Numbered from the stretch's first letter, positions 21,506-34,223 are shown. The stretch: 64,000 nt of DNA from Enoplolaimus lenunculus (GCA_030248215.1 JASANG010002850.1:168922-232921), one strand, 5' to 3'. Made by a program: numbers and translations. The notes: generated by a model not told the origin, from the letters alone.

Positions 21506-22885
21506 AATGTCCAAGAACCTGAGAGAACGATATTGTCAAATATTGCCACAAATTTGCTACTTGCTTTTTGTAGGACTGTTATACAGTACCCTCCCCAGAA
21601 TCGCTTAGGTTTACGCTTAGAAAAAGGACTTACCCACGCCTTTTCCTTATGCTAGCTTCTTACCCTGCCCCTTTTAGGACCCAAAAAATTTTTGTCAAAA
21701 GTTTAACAAATTATATTCAAATAACTGATTTGGCGCCAACTCAAAAGCTCTGCAAAGTGCATCGAATGATATATAATTTGTCAAACTTTTTGGCAAAAAA
21801 TTTTTGTGGTTCGCAAGGGGGACTACAGCCCACATTTGCATGAAGCATGCAAATTCGAACAACGCTTTTCGAATCCGTTAATGATTTTGAACGATAAACA
21901 CACACTTTAACAGGCGCTTCCCATAGTTCAGGAAACATACCCGGAGAATCTACAATTCGTCGCCCGACAACTGGTTGACCAACAACTCGTAACTCGACAT
22001 TTCATCGACCCTATTCCCATTAACTTTTTGCTCTGACGTCTCGTCGCCCCGATATACCCGAGCATAAAGCTGAGCGACAAATTAGCCGGATCATTGATAC
22101 TTATTAATGGCAACGAGTTGCCGGGCCGACGAGGTCCCTAGCCTATGCCTAAACCACACTTGTACAGTCCTGACACAAACCGAGACGGCTCTAAAATTAA
22201 CATGGGCCCTTGTTTTAATTAATTTGGCTGTTGTGTGGACCGTTTTGGACAAACTATTTCTTAAATTTTTGTCATCAGTTTCATATTTGAATCCCGACAT
22301 AGTATATAAGCAGTCATGTAAGCATACTTAAGTTAACTTTTGTACCCGGTGCTTGCATTAACCGCAAAAAATGTTCTTTTTTCAACCCGAGGGTATTTCC
22401 ACGTAGAATTACTTTATCCGCGACCAACCGTTACCCTCTATCATTTTTTTGTCTTCTACGTTCATTAAAAATTGTTTCATTTTACAAAATTTACGTCGAA
22501 AATACTGAAAACAATCCGATATAAACATACTTGAATATTACAATAATTGTTTCTTAAACGGTAAAACGAGTTTAAAAATTCTACATTTCCTCAACCCACA
22601 TGTTACTTAATTGAAATAGCTAAGTAACGATCAGCCAAATTTTATCCGAGCTTTGGAATTCTTTACCCGCGAGTTACCCACAATAAAAAATTTACCAGCG
22701 CGTCTAACCGCGTGTGCGGAAACTTTTCAAGTGTAGGTTCAAGCCAATGTTGAAATAAAATAATCTATATCTCTAAGACTAAGCCTTTCATGCCTATGAA
22801 GACGAGAATTATACTAAAATCGAACACGAGAACTGCTATTAATAGCAACTGGTTCACTGCATCCACATTACCGCATAGAAGCTTT
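21506..22885. other. No gene; minor repeats
   Basis: About 21946-22140 contains a run of CGTCGCCC/CGACAACTGG words repeated in both orientations, probably a decayed foldback-type repeat. AATTTTTGTC/GACAAAAATT inverted words occur near 21690 and 21780. Otherwise unremarkable. Confidence 0.4.
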
Positions 22886-23091
22886 GGCCCATATAAAGAT
22901 CAGGAATTGAACGTTTTCTGCGGGACTGCAATAGAGTGAGCTTAAGTTTTCGACGAATTTTTTTAGCTTAGGCTGAGTGTTAGGCTTATGCTTAGGTATA
23001 AGCTCATTCTTACGTTTAGGATTATGCTTAAGCTTAGCATACGAATATGCTTTCGTATACTACTGCTATGGCCCTGTTCTATACAATGGCC
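22886..23091 (+). mobile_element. TTAGGC-type MITE overlapping the LDLa gene 3' end
   Basis: GGCC at both ends, flanking 8-mers GAAGCTTT and GAAACTTT (7 of 8). The frame of the LDLa gene's third exon reads into its right end at 23091. Confidence 0.8.
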
Positions 23092-26000
23092 GAAACTTTT
23101 AATTTCAAATTCAATTAAAAACTTTTCAATAACTGTCTGCAATGTTCTGCATTTTCCGACATCTATTAACTCGCTCGTTTTCCCACCGTACATACTTCGT
23201 GACACGTGGTTCGCCGCCAACGACAAATAATGCAGGGTTCCCTCAACAAATTTCTGCGTCTCCACACGCGCACATGTTAACCAAACATGATTATTTAATT
23301 TAAAAACGAAAATCCATGTGATTAAGCAAATTCACGTGATAACTCAGGCAGGAACTGCTGAAGATCATCAAACCGTTCCACAACGCATCTCGTACACGCG
23401 CAGTAGGGTTGTACCTTTTTGCCAAATTGACCAATAAAATTAGAGCTAGGAATGTTTAGAAACGCTAAATTTTTTAGCCAGTGTCAAATAATCGTCGAAG
23501 TAGAGGCTCTCGTTGAAAGGTGACTCAGTATGTCGCGGCGTAGTTTTTCGTTTTCGATTTGAATCTGAAATTAGAGCTCGTATTTTCAAATGTGTACAGC
23601 ACATATTTTCAGTTGGTGATAGGTCTGTTAATGTCGCTTTGCCAAATTGACCAATAAAATTAGAGCTAGGAATGTTTAGAAACGCTAAATTTTTTAGCCA
23701 GTGTCAAATAATCGTCGAAGTAGAGGCTCTCGTTGAAAAGTGACTCAGTATGTCGCGACGTAGTTTTTCGTTTTCGATTTGAATCTGAAATTAGAGCTCG
23801 TATTTTCAAATGTGTACAGCACATATTTTCAGTTGGTGATAGGTCTGTTAATGTCGCTTTGCCAAATTGACCAATAAAATTAGAGCTAGGAATGTTTAGA
23901 AACGCTAAATTTTTTAGCCAGTGTCAAATAATCGTCGAAGTAGAGGCTCTCGTTGAAAAGTGACTCAGTATGTCGCGACGTAGTTTTTCGTTTTCGATTT
24001 GAATCTGAAATTAGAGCTCGTATTTTCAAATGTGTACAGCACATATTTTCAGTTGGTGATAGGTCTGTTAATGTCGCTTTGCCAAATTGACCAATAAAAT
24101 TAGAGCTAGGAATGTTTAGAAACGCTAAATTTTTTAGCCAGTGTCAAATAATCGTCGAAGTAGAGGCTCTCGTTGAAAAGTGACTCAGTATGTCGCGACG
24201 TAGTTTTTCGTTTTCGATTTGAATCTGAAATTAGAGCTCGTATTTTCAAATGTGTACAGCACATATTTTCAGTTGGTGATAGGTCTGTTAATGTCGCTTT
24301 GCCAAATTGACCAATAAAATTAGAGCTAGGAATGTTTAGAAACGCTAAATTTTTTAGCCAGTGTCAAATAATCGTCGAAGTAGAGGCTCTCGTTGAAAAG
24401 TGACTCAGTATGTCACGGCGTAGTTTTTCGTTTTCGATTTGAATCTGAAATTAGAGCTCGTATTTTCAAATGTGTACAGCACATATTTTCAGTTGGTGAT
24501 AGGTCTGTTAATGTCGCTTTGCCAAATTGACCAATAAAATTAGAGCTAGGAATGTTTAGAAACGCTAAATTTTTTAGCCAGTGTCAAATAATCGTCGAAG
24601 TAGAGGCTCTCGTTGAAAAGTGACTCAGTATGTCGCGACGTAGTTTTTCGTTTTCGATTTGAATCTGAAATTAGAGCTCGTATTTTCAAATGTGTACAGC
24701 ACATATTTTCAGTTGGTGATAGGTCTGTTAATGTCGCTTTGCCAAATTGACCAATAAAATTAGAGCTAGGAATGTTTAGAAACGCTAAATTTTTTAGCCA
24801 GTGTCAAATAATCGTCGAAGTAGAGGCTCTCGTTGAAAAGTGACTCAGTATGTCGCGACGTAGTTTTTCGTTTTCGATTTGAATCTGAAATTAGAGCTCG
24901 TATTTTCAAATGTGTACAGCACATATTTTCAGTTGGTGATAGGTCTGTTAATGTCGCTTTGCCAAATTGACCAATAAAATTAGAGCTAGGAATGTTTAGA
25001 AACGCTAAATTTTTTAGCCAGTGTCAAATAATCGTCGAAGTAGAGGCTCTCGTTGAAAAGTGACTCAGTATGTCACGGCGTAGTTTTTCGTTTTCGATTT
25101 GAATCTGAAATTAGAGCTCGTATTTTCAAATGTGTACAGCACATATTTTCAGTTGGTGATAGGTCTGTTAATTTCGAATCAAACAATGTTGAGGATCAAA
25201 ATTGAGCACATTTTTCGAACACGATATGCTCTACTCCTGCACCAATTTTGAGTTCAACAACAGCAATAGCTAGTGTGTTTGAAAACCTATTACTAACTGA
25301 TGATAGTTGCTGTATATACATTTGAGAATATGAGCCCTTGTCGCATCTATTATCAGTTGGTGATAGCGCATTGTAAACCTGAGAACCAGCGAACAACGTA
25401 TAAAATTGCGCACGTTTTTACATTTGAACCGTAATCTTGGTTTTAGGTAATTTTCGAATGAACACATGCCGAACTTGCTTGAAGAGCTATGCAAACTGGT
25501 GATTGATGCTAAAAAGACACAGTTGAGAATAGGGGACTTGTTGTGGCTAATGATGTTACTTTTACAGCTGTAACAGTAGATTAAGCATGTTCCAAAGCCT
25601 TAGCTTAAGCAAAAAATGTAGTCTACTATCTAAGCCTACTCTTGTTTAGGAGTTTGATAATTTATAAATATATACTTCAATCAATGTTTTTTTAGTAAAA
25701 GATATACATCAATCAACGTTTCTTTAGCGTAAGAAATACATCAACCTATGTTTCTTTCGTATAAAATTTCAAACGCTAACACAATAAACGTGTTTAATTG
25801 AACAAGGTGGATAAGTTGTGCAATAAACTATTTCGCAAATTTGAAAGTATCGACTGATAGAAGCAATGGCATTCAATTTGAATTCTTACCGCTCTATAGA
25901 ACATACACTGCGTTGGGCTTTCGTCTTCGCCAAGTGGGCAGTCATAAATGCCGTTACAGATTTGATCGATACGTATGCAACGCCAACTCGCAGGCGATCG

Positions 26001-27999
26001 AATATTGGTAAAATGCGGCGTTGGACAGCGCAGTTTTGTAATGTTTTCTATTTCCGACTCTTTTTGGCAATCTGTAATAGTTTGACAGGCTATTTTCACA
26101 ACGATGTATCACAAAAATGTTGAGTGTCAAAACAATTTGAAATAACGCATTCACACAAAAACATGGTCCCGTGTCAAAATCAAAAGTGGAACATTTTATG
26201 TGTGATTATACAATAGAGTAAGCGTAAGCTTTAGACTAATTTTTTGCTTAGAGTTAGGTTTAGGCATAAGGTCATTCTTACGCTAAGGCTTAGGCTTATA
26301 AATATGCTTATACTACAGTTACGACCCTGTTCTATACATTGGTCAAAACATGGATAGGATCTGGATTGGCGTGAAATCGCCTGATAAATCCACATTCCTA
26401 CAAAACTTTACTGTATCGATCAACCAGTATATATACTATTTTTAAAAATCTTAAGTGAAACTGATTCAACTCGTTGATCTGGTATGAAGTTTCAAATCTT
26501 AGTAATCATTTTTGCAAAAAAATATTATTTGTCACATCCTGTCGAAATTGATGTCATCTTAATGTTTAAATCAGCGGCTCCTACTTCCGGCAACAAGAGT
26601 CAATTAGAACAGTTGTCAACATTTAGTTGAACCAAAAGTGGATGATCACTCTTTATAACAAGAGTGTTCAACTGGGTACACTCTGTATAAAAAAGAATGT
26701 ACCCGGCATGCGTTGCGTTTTTGGTCTACCCTTTGACAATTTTTTGCAGTTTACACGTTGAAACACTGTAGTTGTAAACTAACTGCATTTATAATTTTGA
26801 AAGCATCCGCATTCTACATTTCAAACATTAACTTCCCTCCGCTCGCTACATCAGAGGGGGGTCAGTCAAAGATGCAACGGTGTGATAAACAAGATTTGAA
26901 ATTAACATAACCAAAATCTAAAACATAACACTCGGCCAATTTGATTGGACCGCGCCATCTGACGCCACCAAAAGTATTTTAAATCAAACTGCATATTCAT
27001 TGGCTTGTGTCAAATCAATGGTTCCAAAACATAACCAAAACATTCCATCTGAGGAGTATAGCAGAGGTCTTCAAACATGTTTTTCGGGTCTCAATAAGGA
27101 ATTGAAAGGCTGGAAAGGGGTATAACACTTTAAAAGCGAGATTACTTTCGCGTGGAATGCCACGTTTTAGTTTTGAAAATTGATCTAAAAATGATTTTAT
27201 ACAGCATTTCACCTTTAACGTCGCCAAACATTTGCAACCGCAACAACAACCGATCGTACTCGGATTTTCTGTACAAAAACTGTCGCACGCAACTCATTGG
27301 ATCTTCAACTGGATCGCACCTGATATCACCACGCGAGTCGTCGCCGCTATTATAACTCAGGTCGAACGCTCCAGCGCTTGTTTGAGACTTTTTCGTTGAA
27401 ACCAACCTTTCCGTGCCAGGTTCTGGCGGCGTTCGGAACCGGCCAAATTTCCGCAGGAACCACTCGGGAAGCAGTATGTCGTTTCCGGAACGATCATAAT
27501 CGTTCCTTCGGCGAATGGGAGCTGATTTCTTCCGGGCAGAGATAACTTCTGAAGTCTGAGAATCCAGTTGAAATTTTTCAAATTTTGGCAGGAATTTAAA
27601 TTTAAATGAAGAGGGAAAGTTTTGAAGGACAGGAAACGGGTCGTCGAGTAAGTCTGAAAGTGGCACAAGCTCAGGTATAGGGATGGTAAATTGTAGGCGG
27701 TCTTCTAATACATCAGGATAAGCGGTTGGGTAAACAATTGGACTTCGAGTTTGAGTCCTTGCTCTCGAGGTGTAGAAATCTTCTAAGAGCAATGGCTGGT
27801 AGCTTTGGTTGTAGAAGATTAGAACACTTTCGCTGCGTGGACGAGGGTCAGTAAGAGGAGTAATGAGCACATCTTGGGATATTAATAACGCAGGCAATTT
27901 GATACATGTATGCGCTGCGAATTGCAATGTTAATGCAAACATTAACGCAATATAGCGCACATTTGAGTATATCAGATGCGCGCTGACAAAATTAAGCAT
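22963..27999 (-). CDS. Secreted LDL-receptor class A module protein (three exons, 3' end uncertain)
   Basis: Exons 27999-27213, 26071-25890 and 23253 to about 23091 (the frame stays open to 22963). Junctions: AAAG|GTGAAA to ATTACAG (phase 1) and GCG|GTAAGA to GACGCAG (phase 0). Exon 1 gives a signal peptide, about 230 residues of unknown type with dibasic sites, and a short Cys pair (CDP..DPMSC) at its end. Exon 2 is an LDLa module, residues about 278-318, with CIRIDQICNG, the DC pair and the calcium-binding GEDE motif. Five of the six usual cysteines are present: the second is replaced, and C264 just upstream might pair instead. Exon 3 continues with a helical-looking stretch (HYLSLAANHV). 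The frame then runs into a TTAGGC-type mobile element that supplies the stop, so the real end may differ. Intron 2 holds the 220-bp satellite. A Jeb/HEN-1-like secreted ligand is one possibility but unproven. Confidence 0.6.
23421..25172. repeat. 220-bp satellite, eight units
   Basis: Units start at 23421, 23641, 23861, 24081, 24301, 24521, 24741 and 24961; the last ends near 25172. They are nearly identical. A diagnostic word reads CGCGGCG in unit 1, CGCGACG in 2, 3, 4, 6 and 7, and CACGGCG in 5 and 8, so units 3-5 and 6-8 look like copies of a 660-bp trimer. The array lies in intron 2 of the LDLa gene. Confidence 0.97.
25280..25370. repeat. Dispersed CTAACTGATGATAG family copy
   Basis: ACTAACTGATGATAGTTGCTG then TTTGAGAATATGAGCCC. 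Related copies lie near 655, 31590, 43510, 43680, 52510 and 53785, and part of it is inside the 220-bp satellite unit. Probably a small MITE; ends undefined. Confidence 0.5.
26165..26343 (+). mobile_element. TTAGGC-type MITE in LDLa gene intron 1
   Basis: Conserved AGAGTAAGCGTAAGCTTTAG block, TTAGG units, ACCCTGTTCTATACATTGG end. Flanks share AAAACAT. Confidence 0.7.
26344..27141. other. Intron 1 of the LDLa gene, no further feature
   Basis: AT-rich intronic sequence without recognised repeats. Confidence 0.45.
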
Positions 28000-28060
28000 G
28001 TTTAAAGCTAAAAATTTAAAAAAATTTTGGTGTTGTTACGCAGTTATACAATTGTTCCTG

Positions 28061-28224
28061 CATACTACTGTTCCGCAGCTGTTCTATACATTGGTCCATT
28101 TATTCTAATTCTGCTCCAGATACGTACCGACAGTGAGTGAATTGTGAATGCGTGTCGGTACGTATCTGGAGCTGAATTAAAATAAATGGACCAATGTATA
28201 GAACAGCTGCGGAACAGTAGTATA
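28061..28224. repeat. Long inverted repeat above the LDLa gene
   Basis: Arms 28061-28132 and 28153-28224 (72 bp) differ at three positions; the loop is 20 bp. The right arm is the end of a TTAGGC-type MITE plus about 45 bp of its flank, so a piece has been copied in inverted order. It begins 62 bp upstream of the LDLa gene ATG. Confidence 0.9.
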
Positions 28225-28370
28225 AGTATATTCCTGAGCCTAAGCCTACCCCTAAGCGTTTGAATGAGCTTACACTTAAGCCTGAGCGTAAGAATAAGCA
28301 AAAAATTAGTCATAACTCAAGTTTACTCTATTCAGCGTTCCGCAACTGATTTTTACATGGGCAATATAAA
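28185..28370 (-). mobile_element. TTAGGC-type MITE
   Basis: From GGACCAATGTATAGAACAG through CCTAAGCC units to CAACTGATTTTTACATGGGC. Its left end forms part of the inverted repeat described at 28061-28224. Confidence 0.75.
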
Positions 28371-28427
28371 TGTACCAGTCGTAGTGGGACTACATTTATT
28401 GAGCGAAGCTCGAACGCACGTAAGCAA

Positions 28428-28960
28428 TTAAGCTAATATGCAAATTAGCTATTAGCTAACTATTCAATTATTGGTTTTGGATGTTTGTAAACTATTTATT
28501 CAAATTCCTCGCACCAAAAATCCTCTAGTGCTGAAATTAATTGCTTTTAACATTAATAATTAGTGAAATATTGTAAAAAGTCCTAATTTAGGCTTATAAA
28601 CTATGCTAATATGCAAATTATCTATTAGCTAACTGCTCAATTATCGGTTTTGGAGGTTTGTAAACAGTCTACGCAGATTTCTCGCACCCAAAAACCCTTT
28701 AATGCTGAAATTAGATTGCTTCTAACTGTAATAATTAGTGAAATATTGTGGAAAGTCCTAATTTAGGCTTAATTAATTATGCAAATTAGCCTGTAGCTAA
28801 TAAACGGCTTAAAATTTTAAAACCCTAATGCGATGTTAACACCCCAGGATAATTGGCTTTCAAACAAAAAAAGTTTATCAAAATCGGTTCAGCCGTTCCT
28901 GAGATTCTTTTCGGACGGACAGACGGACGGACGGACATCCACCTTTCGACCCCCAAGTAC
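28428..28960. repeat. About 170-bp tandem repeat plus GGAC run
   Basis: Blocks starting ATGCAAATTA at 28438, 28611 and 28779 share long stretches (TAGCTAACT, TAATTAGTGAAATATTGT, AGTCCTAATTTAGGCTTA). The last is followed by AAAATCGGTTCAGCCGTTCC and (GGAC)n, a combination seen in many invertebrate mobile-element tails. Family not assigned. Confidence 0.65.
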
Positions 28961-29352
28961 AAAACATAAAACGCTTCGCTAAACTCCGAGCTTCGCTCAA
29001 TAAAATTTGCAAAATTAAGGCGAATCTTAAATTTGACCTCCCGCATGAATATCTTTTATTCCATCTGAGAACTAATTTCAAGCTAGGATTCAAACGCCGT
29101 TCTCTTCGACACAAAGCGATTACCACCACCGCTCATGCATAGCATACGCTTGCGTAAAAATTGTTAAACGCCACCTGTGTTTATTTTGCCTACAGAGTTT
29201 CCGCCAAATTCCTCATAGTATACTCCGTCGGGTAAAGAATTTCAGTCGCATGTATACCCGCGGGTAAAGATTTATATCACGCGGGTAAAAATTGGCAGTT
29301 CTTACCCGCGACAACTTTTTATGTGTTAACGTGCAAATCATACGCCAATAAC

Positions 29353-29495
29353 TAATGTAGTGACCCGAATAAGCAAAGGGACTGACATAGATTTGGCTTC
29401 TCCAGAATGTACCCCCTGATATTCGGTTACGGACTGTCATTTATTTTAACCCGCCCGCAGCCGCCCTTCATTGCTGATATATATCCAGTATTGCA
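29353..29495. mobile_element. Tc1/mariner-like MITE fragment
   Basis: TGTAGTGACCCGAATAAGC, GGCTTCTCCAGA, TTCGGTTACGGACTGT and ACCCGCCCGCAG, as in the full copy at 60685. It is cut at about 29495 where hAT-like sequence begins. Confidence 0.6.
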
Positions 29496-29553
29496 AAACG
29501 GCAACGGACATCGATTTTCCCGGAAACGGAAACGGATATCCGGTTACACCCTG
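29496..29553. mobile_element. hAT-like element right end
   Basis: GGAAACGGATATCCGGTTAC then ACCCTG, the terminal block of the CAGGG family. It directly abuts the Tc1-like fragment. Confidence 0.6.
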
Positions 29554-30403
29554 GTAAATAGTCATCTGATATTCATACCAGCCAAATATTGATAAGAACA
29601 ACGCATGTCGGTCCAATATATATGTTACGTATGTGATATGGTCTGTTTTACTTCTGCTCAGATGCTGTGCAATATTATACTGGTGCTTCATTTAGTTGGG
29701 TTGGTAATTTTGCTGTTTCTAGTAAACTTTCATGTGTAAAATTCATTGGAGCTATAAACGCAAAACTTCATTAAAGTGCAAATCACCAGCAATCTTTAAA
29801 ATTCGGGTTTAACTTCAGTCGCGGGTAAAAAGTGGGTCGCTGGTAGATCTTTTTAGCGCGGGTATACCCGCGGGTAAGAAATTCATACATCCTTGCCCAC
29901 TTCCAACTTTGGTATACTCTGTTCCAGAAAGGTACTTTGAAAACAAAGTATAACAAATGCGCCTTCGAGACTTTAGAAATGTTCCATGCAAGGATTTGAG
30001 CTCAACTTCAAATCAAAATTGACAAGACAGCTCTATCACGCCTTGACATAGGCTCTAACACCTTATACGTGGCAACGTGAAATACCTCCACTCAGAATGC
30101 AGAGAACAACTTCCTGCTTCAATTTCAACTGCTAATGAAATGAGATCCATACTAAAATCGGCAGGCACGGCTGGACTTTGCATATTGCAGTTAAAACAGT
30201 AGTAAAACAAAGAAGGAAAGCTTGCGAAGCGACAAGCCAGACATATTTTCTGAATCAAGTGACCGTTAGAAAGCTAAAACCCAAAATTTTGTCGCTTCGT
30301 TGTGTCGCCTAATTTTCAAATAGGAATAAGGTGAGATAGAACTGATATAATTAAAATTTCATTTTGGTTCAGATTAGCTACAAAAATTTGACCCGTGTGA
30401 GCA

Positions 30404-30590
30404 TTAGGAGCAGATCGTATTTCCACGCGACTGCGGTGGAGTAACCTTAAGCTTTAGACTAATTTTTTGCTTTGCTTAGGCTTTGGCTTACGCTTAGGTT
30501 AAGGCTTAGGCATATCTTTACGGTTACGCTTACGCTTAGGCTTAGGAATATGCTTATACTACAGTTACGGCCCTGTTCTATACATTGGCT
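30404..30590 (+). mobile_element. TTAGGC-type MITE
   Basis: CAGATCGTATTTCCACGCGACTGC, GCTTTAGACTAATTTTTTGC, TTAGG/TTACGG units, GGCCCTGTTCTATACATTGG. Confidence 0.75.
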
Positions 30591-31076
30591 AAAAATTTAA
30601 ACCCTCCTACAAACCCAGTATTTTGTATATGGTTTTCATACACAATTTATTGCAGAACGTTTACAAAACACGAGAGTTCAAGTACGAAAACATTCGAAAA
30701 TTTAGACAAAATATTTTGCAACAAAATAAGCTTTTTTGTTAAAATTTTCTTAAAAGTTTTCTGTCATCCAAACGATTTGAGAAAGTTCAAATTAAATTTC
30801 AATAAATAAAAACAACTTTTAAAATTACTAATCAATTTAGAATAATACAATGTTTCATTCATAATATTTTGTTTATAGCCGCATAGCCAGGAATTGATTT
30901 TGGAAGGTAAAAAATTTTTTCCAAAAGCGTAGCGAGCGAGAAATTTTTTTGGCTGCAAATGATCTAGCAATTATTTTTAATCTAGTAAAGGATCCCTTCT
31001 TGTTTGTCCTTCAAAAATTTTAGCGTGGAATATATATCCTCTGATTCTGCTTTGTATACACCTCTGTGGGATTTAT

Positions 31077-31244
31077 GGCCAATGTTACTTTTAGGGTCGT
31101 AATAGTAGATTAAGCGTATTTCTAAGCCTAAGCCTAAGCCTAAGCGTTCCAAAAATGCGTTCCTAAGCGTAAGCATGCCCAAGCCTAAACCTACTGTTTA
31201 TAGACCCACCAGAAACCTAGACGCCCCGTATAGTAACATGGGCC
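31077..31244 (-). mobile_element. TTAGGC-type MITE, second subfamily
   Basis: Ends GGCCAATGTTACTTTTAGGG and TAGTAACATGGGCC are inverted and differ from the main subfamily (GTTACTTT instead of GTATAGAA). CCTAAGCC units are inside. Flanks GGATTTAT and GAATTTAC, 6 of 8. Confidence 0.75.
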
Positions 31245-32139
31245 GAATTTACTATGAATAGAACGTTTGAAGAGAGGCGTTGATCGAGTTTGCGTTGTAA
31301 ATTGCAACTTTAATTTAGTTTCATAAATCTGACTGCAAAACCTAATTTGTTATTCAAAACACACAAACCAAAAAGGTAACAAAACCAAGAACTTTTAGTG
31401 CTAAAGGTAAAAATTCAACTCCGGTCTAGGCTGATGTTCTCGAATGCGCGTACCACCTATCATAAGTTAATGATGGGTGGGTTGTCCTTGACTATCGAAA
31501 AAATTTCAATGCAATTAGAGCGAATCAAATCTGAAAAAATGTGTCGGATTTCGATGCTCGCCCTAGACTGGTTTGTAAAATTTAGATAAACTGTCACTAA
31601 CTAGTGATAGGCGCTATATGCATGTGAGCATGTGGTCCCTAGCTTTAGAAAAAACTACAAATGCAGTGTTTAGAGGACTAAGCACAACAGATTAATGACT
31701 AAAATAGAACCCACACAAACTTTGGTATAATTTACCAGTCAGTGTTTTAGAATTGACCTGCACAGAATAGGCTTCCAACGAAATCCTTACTGCGGCGGAA
31801 ATTCCGACAAAATTTATGTTTCAACTTTGGCTATTTGTGATTACAATCGCCGAAGCCGCTACATTTTCAGCCATGTCTCATTTTGCACTTAAATATTTTA
31901 GGTTTAAATTTAATGTATTACGTCGTTATCCAAGGCACTCAAAATGAGCAAAATTTTTGAATTCCCATCCGTTTAGATCCGATTGAAGGTTGACATAGTA
32001 AAATCCGATTGTGTTAACCGCCCGGGTGCTTTCTTTTATTATTATTTAGTGCGTCCCAACTTAATTGGTCCTCTCGTTTTTGGGTCAACTGTAGCGTAAT
32101 GGACTTTGCCGCATGCATACATTACAAACATATAACCGG
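31245..32139. other. No gene recognised
   Basis: Contains a CACTAACTAGTGATAGG copy near 31600; otherwise AT-rich without coding support. Confidence 0.4.
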
Positions 32140-32536
32140 CAGGGTGCAACCGGATATTAAAAATAACCGAAGCGTAACGAAGAATGGTCATCAAAATAAC
32201 GGAAACGAAAAACGAATATTGAAGTATAAAAGTTTCAAAATTGTTATATTTTTATGCCGACACAATTGAGACTCGGCATACAACTATTCAGCGAGCTTTC
32301 TAAAATTTTAAAACACAAATAGTGAATGCATCCATATTTTTAACATTTTCGATGAATGTCGCAATTTCTCTTTTATATCGAACAAGTGCAGCATATTTGT
32401 AATGAACAATTGAGAGATATGTGCGTGATTTATAACTAATTTTGAACATGAAAAACCAGAAATTACAGTATTTTTCCAACAGAAACGGAAACTGGAACAT
32501 ATACGGATTTTTACGGAAACGGATATCCGGTTACAC
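32140..32536. mobile_element. hAT-like CAGGG element
   Basis: Begins CAGGGTGCAACCGGATATTA and ends GGATATCCGGTTACACC near 32536, with AAATAACGGAAACGAAAAACG inside. The target duplication is not clear. Confidence 0.65.
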
Positions 32537-34223
32537 CATAGTTATTGGTACTTGTAATAACGACCGTTTGTCTAGATACTTCACGCAAAAAGACGGCACC
32601 ATAAATTGAGCGACAGGCACACAACGCGGGGTCACATTAAAGCCTGCAGAAACTCAGCGCAGAACGTACTCAGTTGCATACTCTTGCACCAAAATTACAT
32701 ACTTCTATATTTATTGCATAAATTACAACAAATTGCTGATTTTCAGGTGCAGAAAAAATATTATTAGACATAGGAGATGATGCTGTCTCAGTGCTTGTAA
32801 CTTCCTGGCATTTTCATTTTTGAACTTAAAACATTTTATGCGATAATTTTTAACAGGTGACATTGTAATCTTTCTGTTATTATTGAATTGCTATAATGGG
32901 TGAAAAATAAAGCTAATTTACACTCAAATTAATTGTTTTATTTTTCAGTCAATTAAGTTCTAAATTTAGTACTATCTTATGGTGAAGCCCCAAGTTCTTG
33001 AGATTAATAAATATAACGTAACACCTTTGGTAAGGTTAACGGATAGTAAAGCAAACTAAACCGAATATCAATTAAAATATATACCAGAAATGATGTGGTT
33101 TTTGTCAAAAGTAACAATCATGTGATTAAAAACAATCATTGACTTTAAAAGAAATACCGAAACTTTCGGCTAATATAGTTAGAGTGCATGAGCTTCACTT
33201 GATAGTCGTCCAGAAATAGCAAGCTGTACACGATATAAAATTTAGTTTTGTTAATTTTAGTATATATTAGTTTCATTTAATCTTAAGTACTTGCTGCATC
33301 GTCCACAACAAAATGCGTTATCCAGGGCCGGGGCAGCCACCCCCATACCCTCATTTTATGCGCCCCCACCCCAAAGACGGGCTCTCCCCTCAACATTTTA
33401 AACAAAAATTTTTAAAAATATTTTGATCATCGCAAAGGGCCCCAGCCCAAACAAAAGTTTTTCATATTTAAAAGTTAAATCGAAATTGAATAAAAATTAT
33501 GGCACTTAATCATTAAAAGCAAATTTGTCGAAAAATTAAGTATACAAAGAATTTTTATTTCGTGTTTAATACGGAAACTGTTTGCTAAAGAGATGTTTAG
33601 CAATTTCACAAAAATTATTAATTTAAATCTCTACGGCTTTGAAACTTAACATTTTATAGTGTGCGCTCGGCCCAATATTTATTTGCATATTTCGTAAGCA
33701 ATAAACATGGGTACGTCTATCTGAACAACATCATTTCGCCAATATTTGATGTCAACTGATTCCAGGAACGCAAACAAGACTTTGTTTTCGCCATGTATTC
33801 ACGTGCTGCCAAGTTCATACATCCTACAGGTCACGTGATTATGACCTGTCAGCGCGTGCGATTATAAATACGCTTCGAGCGCTTGCGCGAAAATGCGTTA
33901 AACTGAATGTCACACAGAAAAATATTCAAACCATATTTTTAGTCAAAACACATTGTCAAACCGGAGGTCCGGTTATATGCCTATTCATTAGGAAATGGTA
34001 CAATTTTAGGAATTATTGTTTTTTCGCTACAAACCCATGAATTGTGAAGTTTTTAAGCATATAATTCTGGCCAATCAGTGCTCGTGAACAATTAGCTAAT
34101 AATTTAAGAAAAACGTTATAGAAGCATACTTTTTGTCAAATTTTACGCCGATCGTTTTGTAACGTAAGACCCAAAATTTGGGTATTTTTGCAGTATTTGC
34201 AGTATTTGTGTTATGGCATAATA
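32537..34223. other. No gene recognised
   Basis: AT-rich. About 33323-33450 has CAGGGCCGGGGCAGCCACCC and TGCGCCCCCACCCC, which looks like one end of another CAGGG-type element; the partner end is not found. The rest has nothing I can name. Confidence 0.4.

Noticed and set aside
23421-25172. CRISPR-like array
   Set aside because: Units are 220 bp of continuous repeat with no unique spacers; this is a satellite in a eukaryotic intron.
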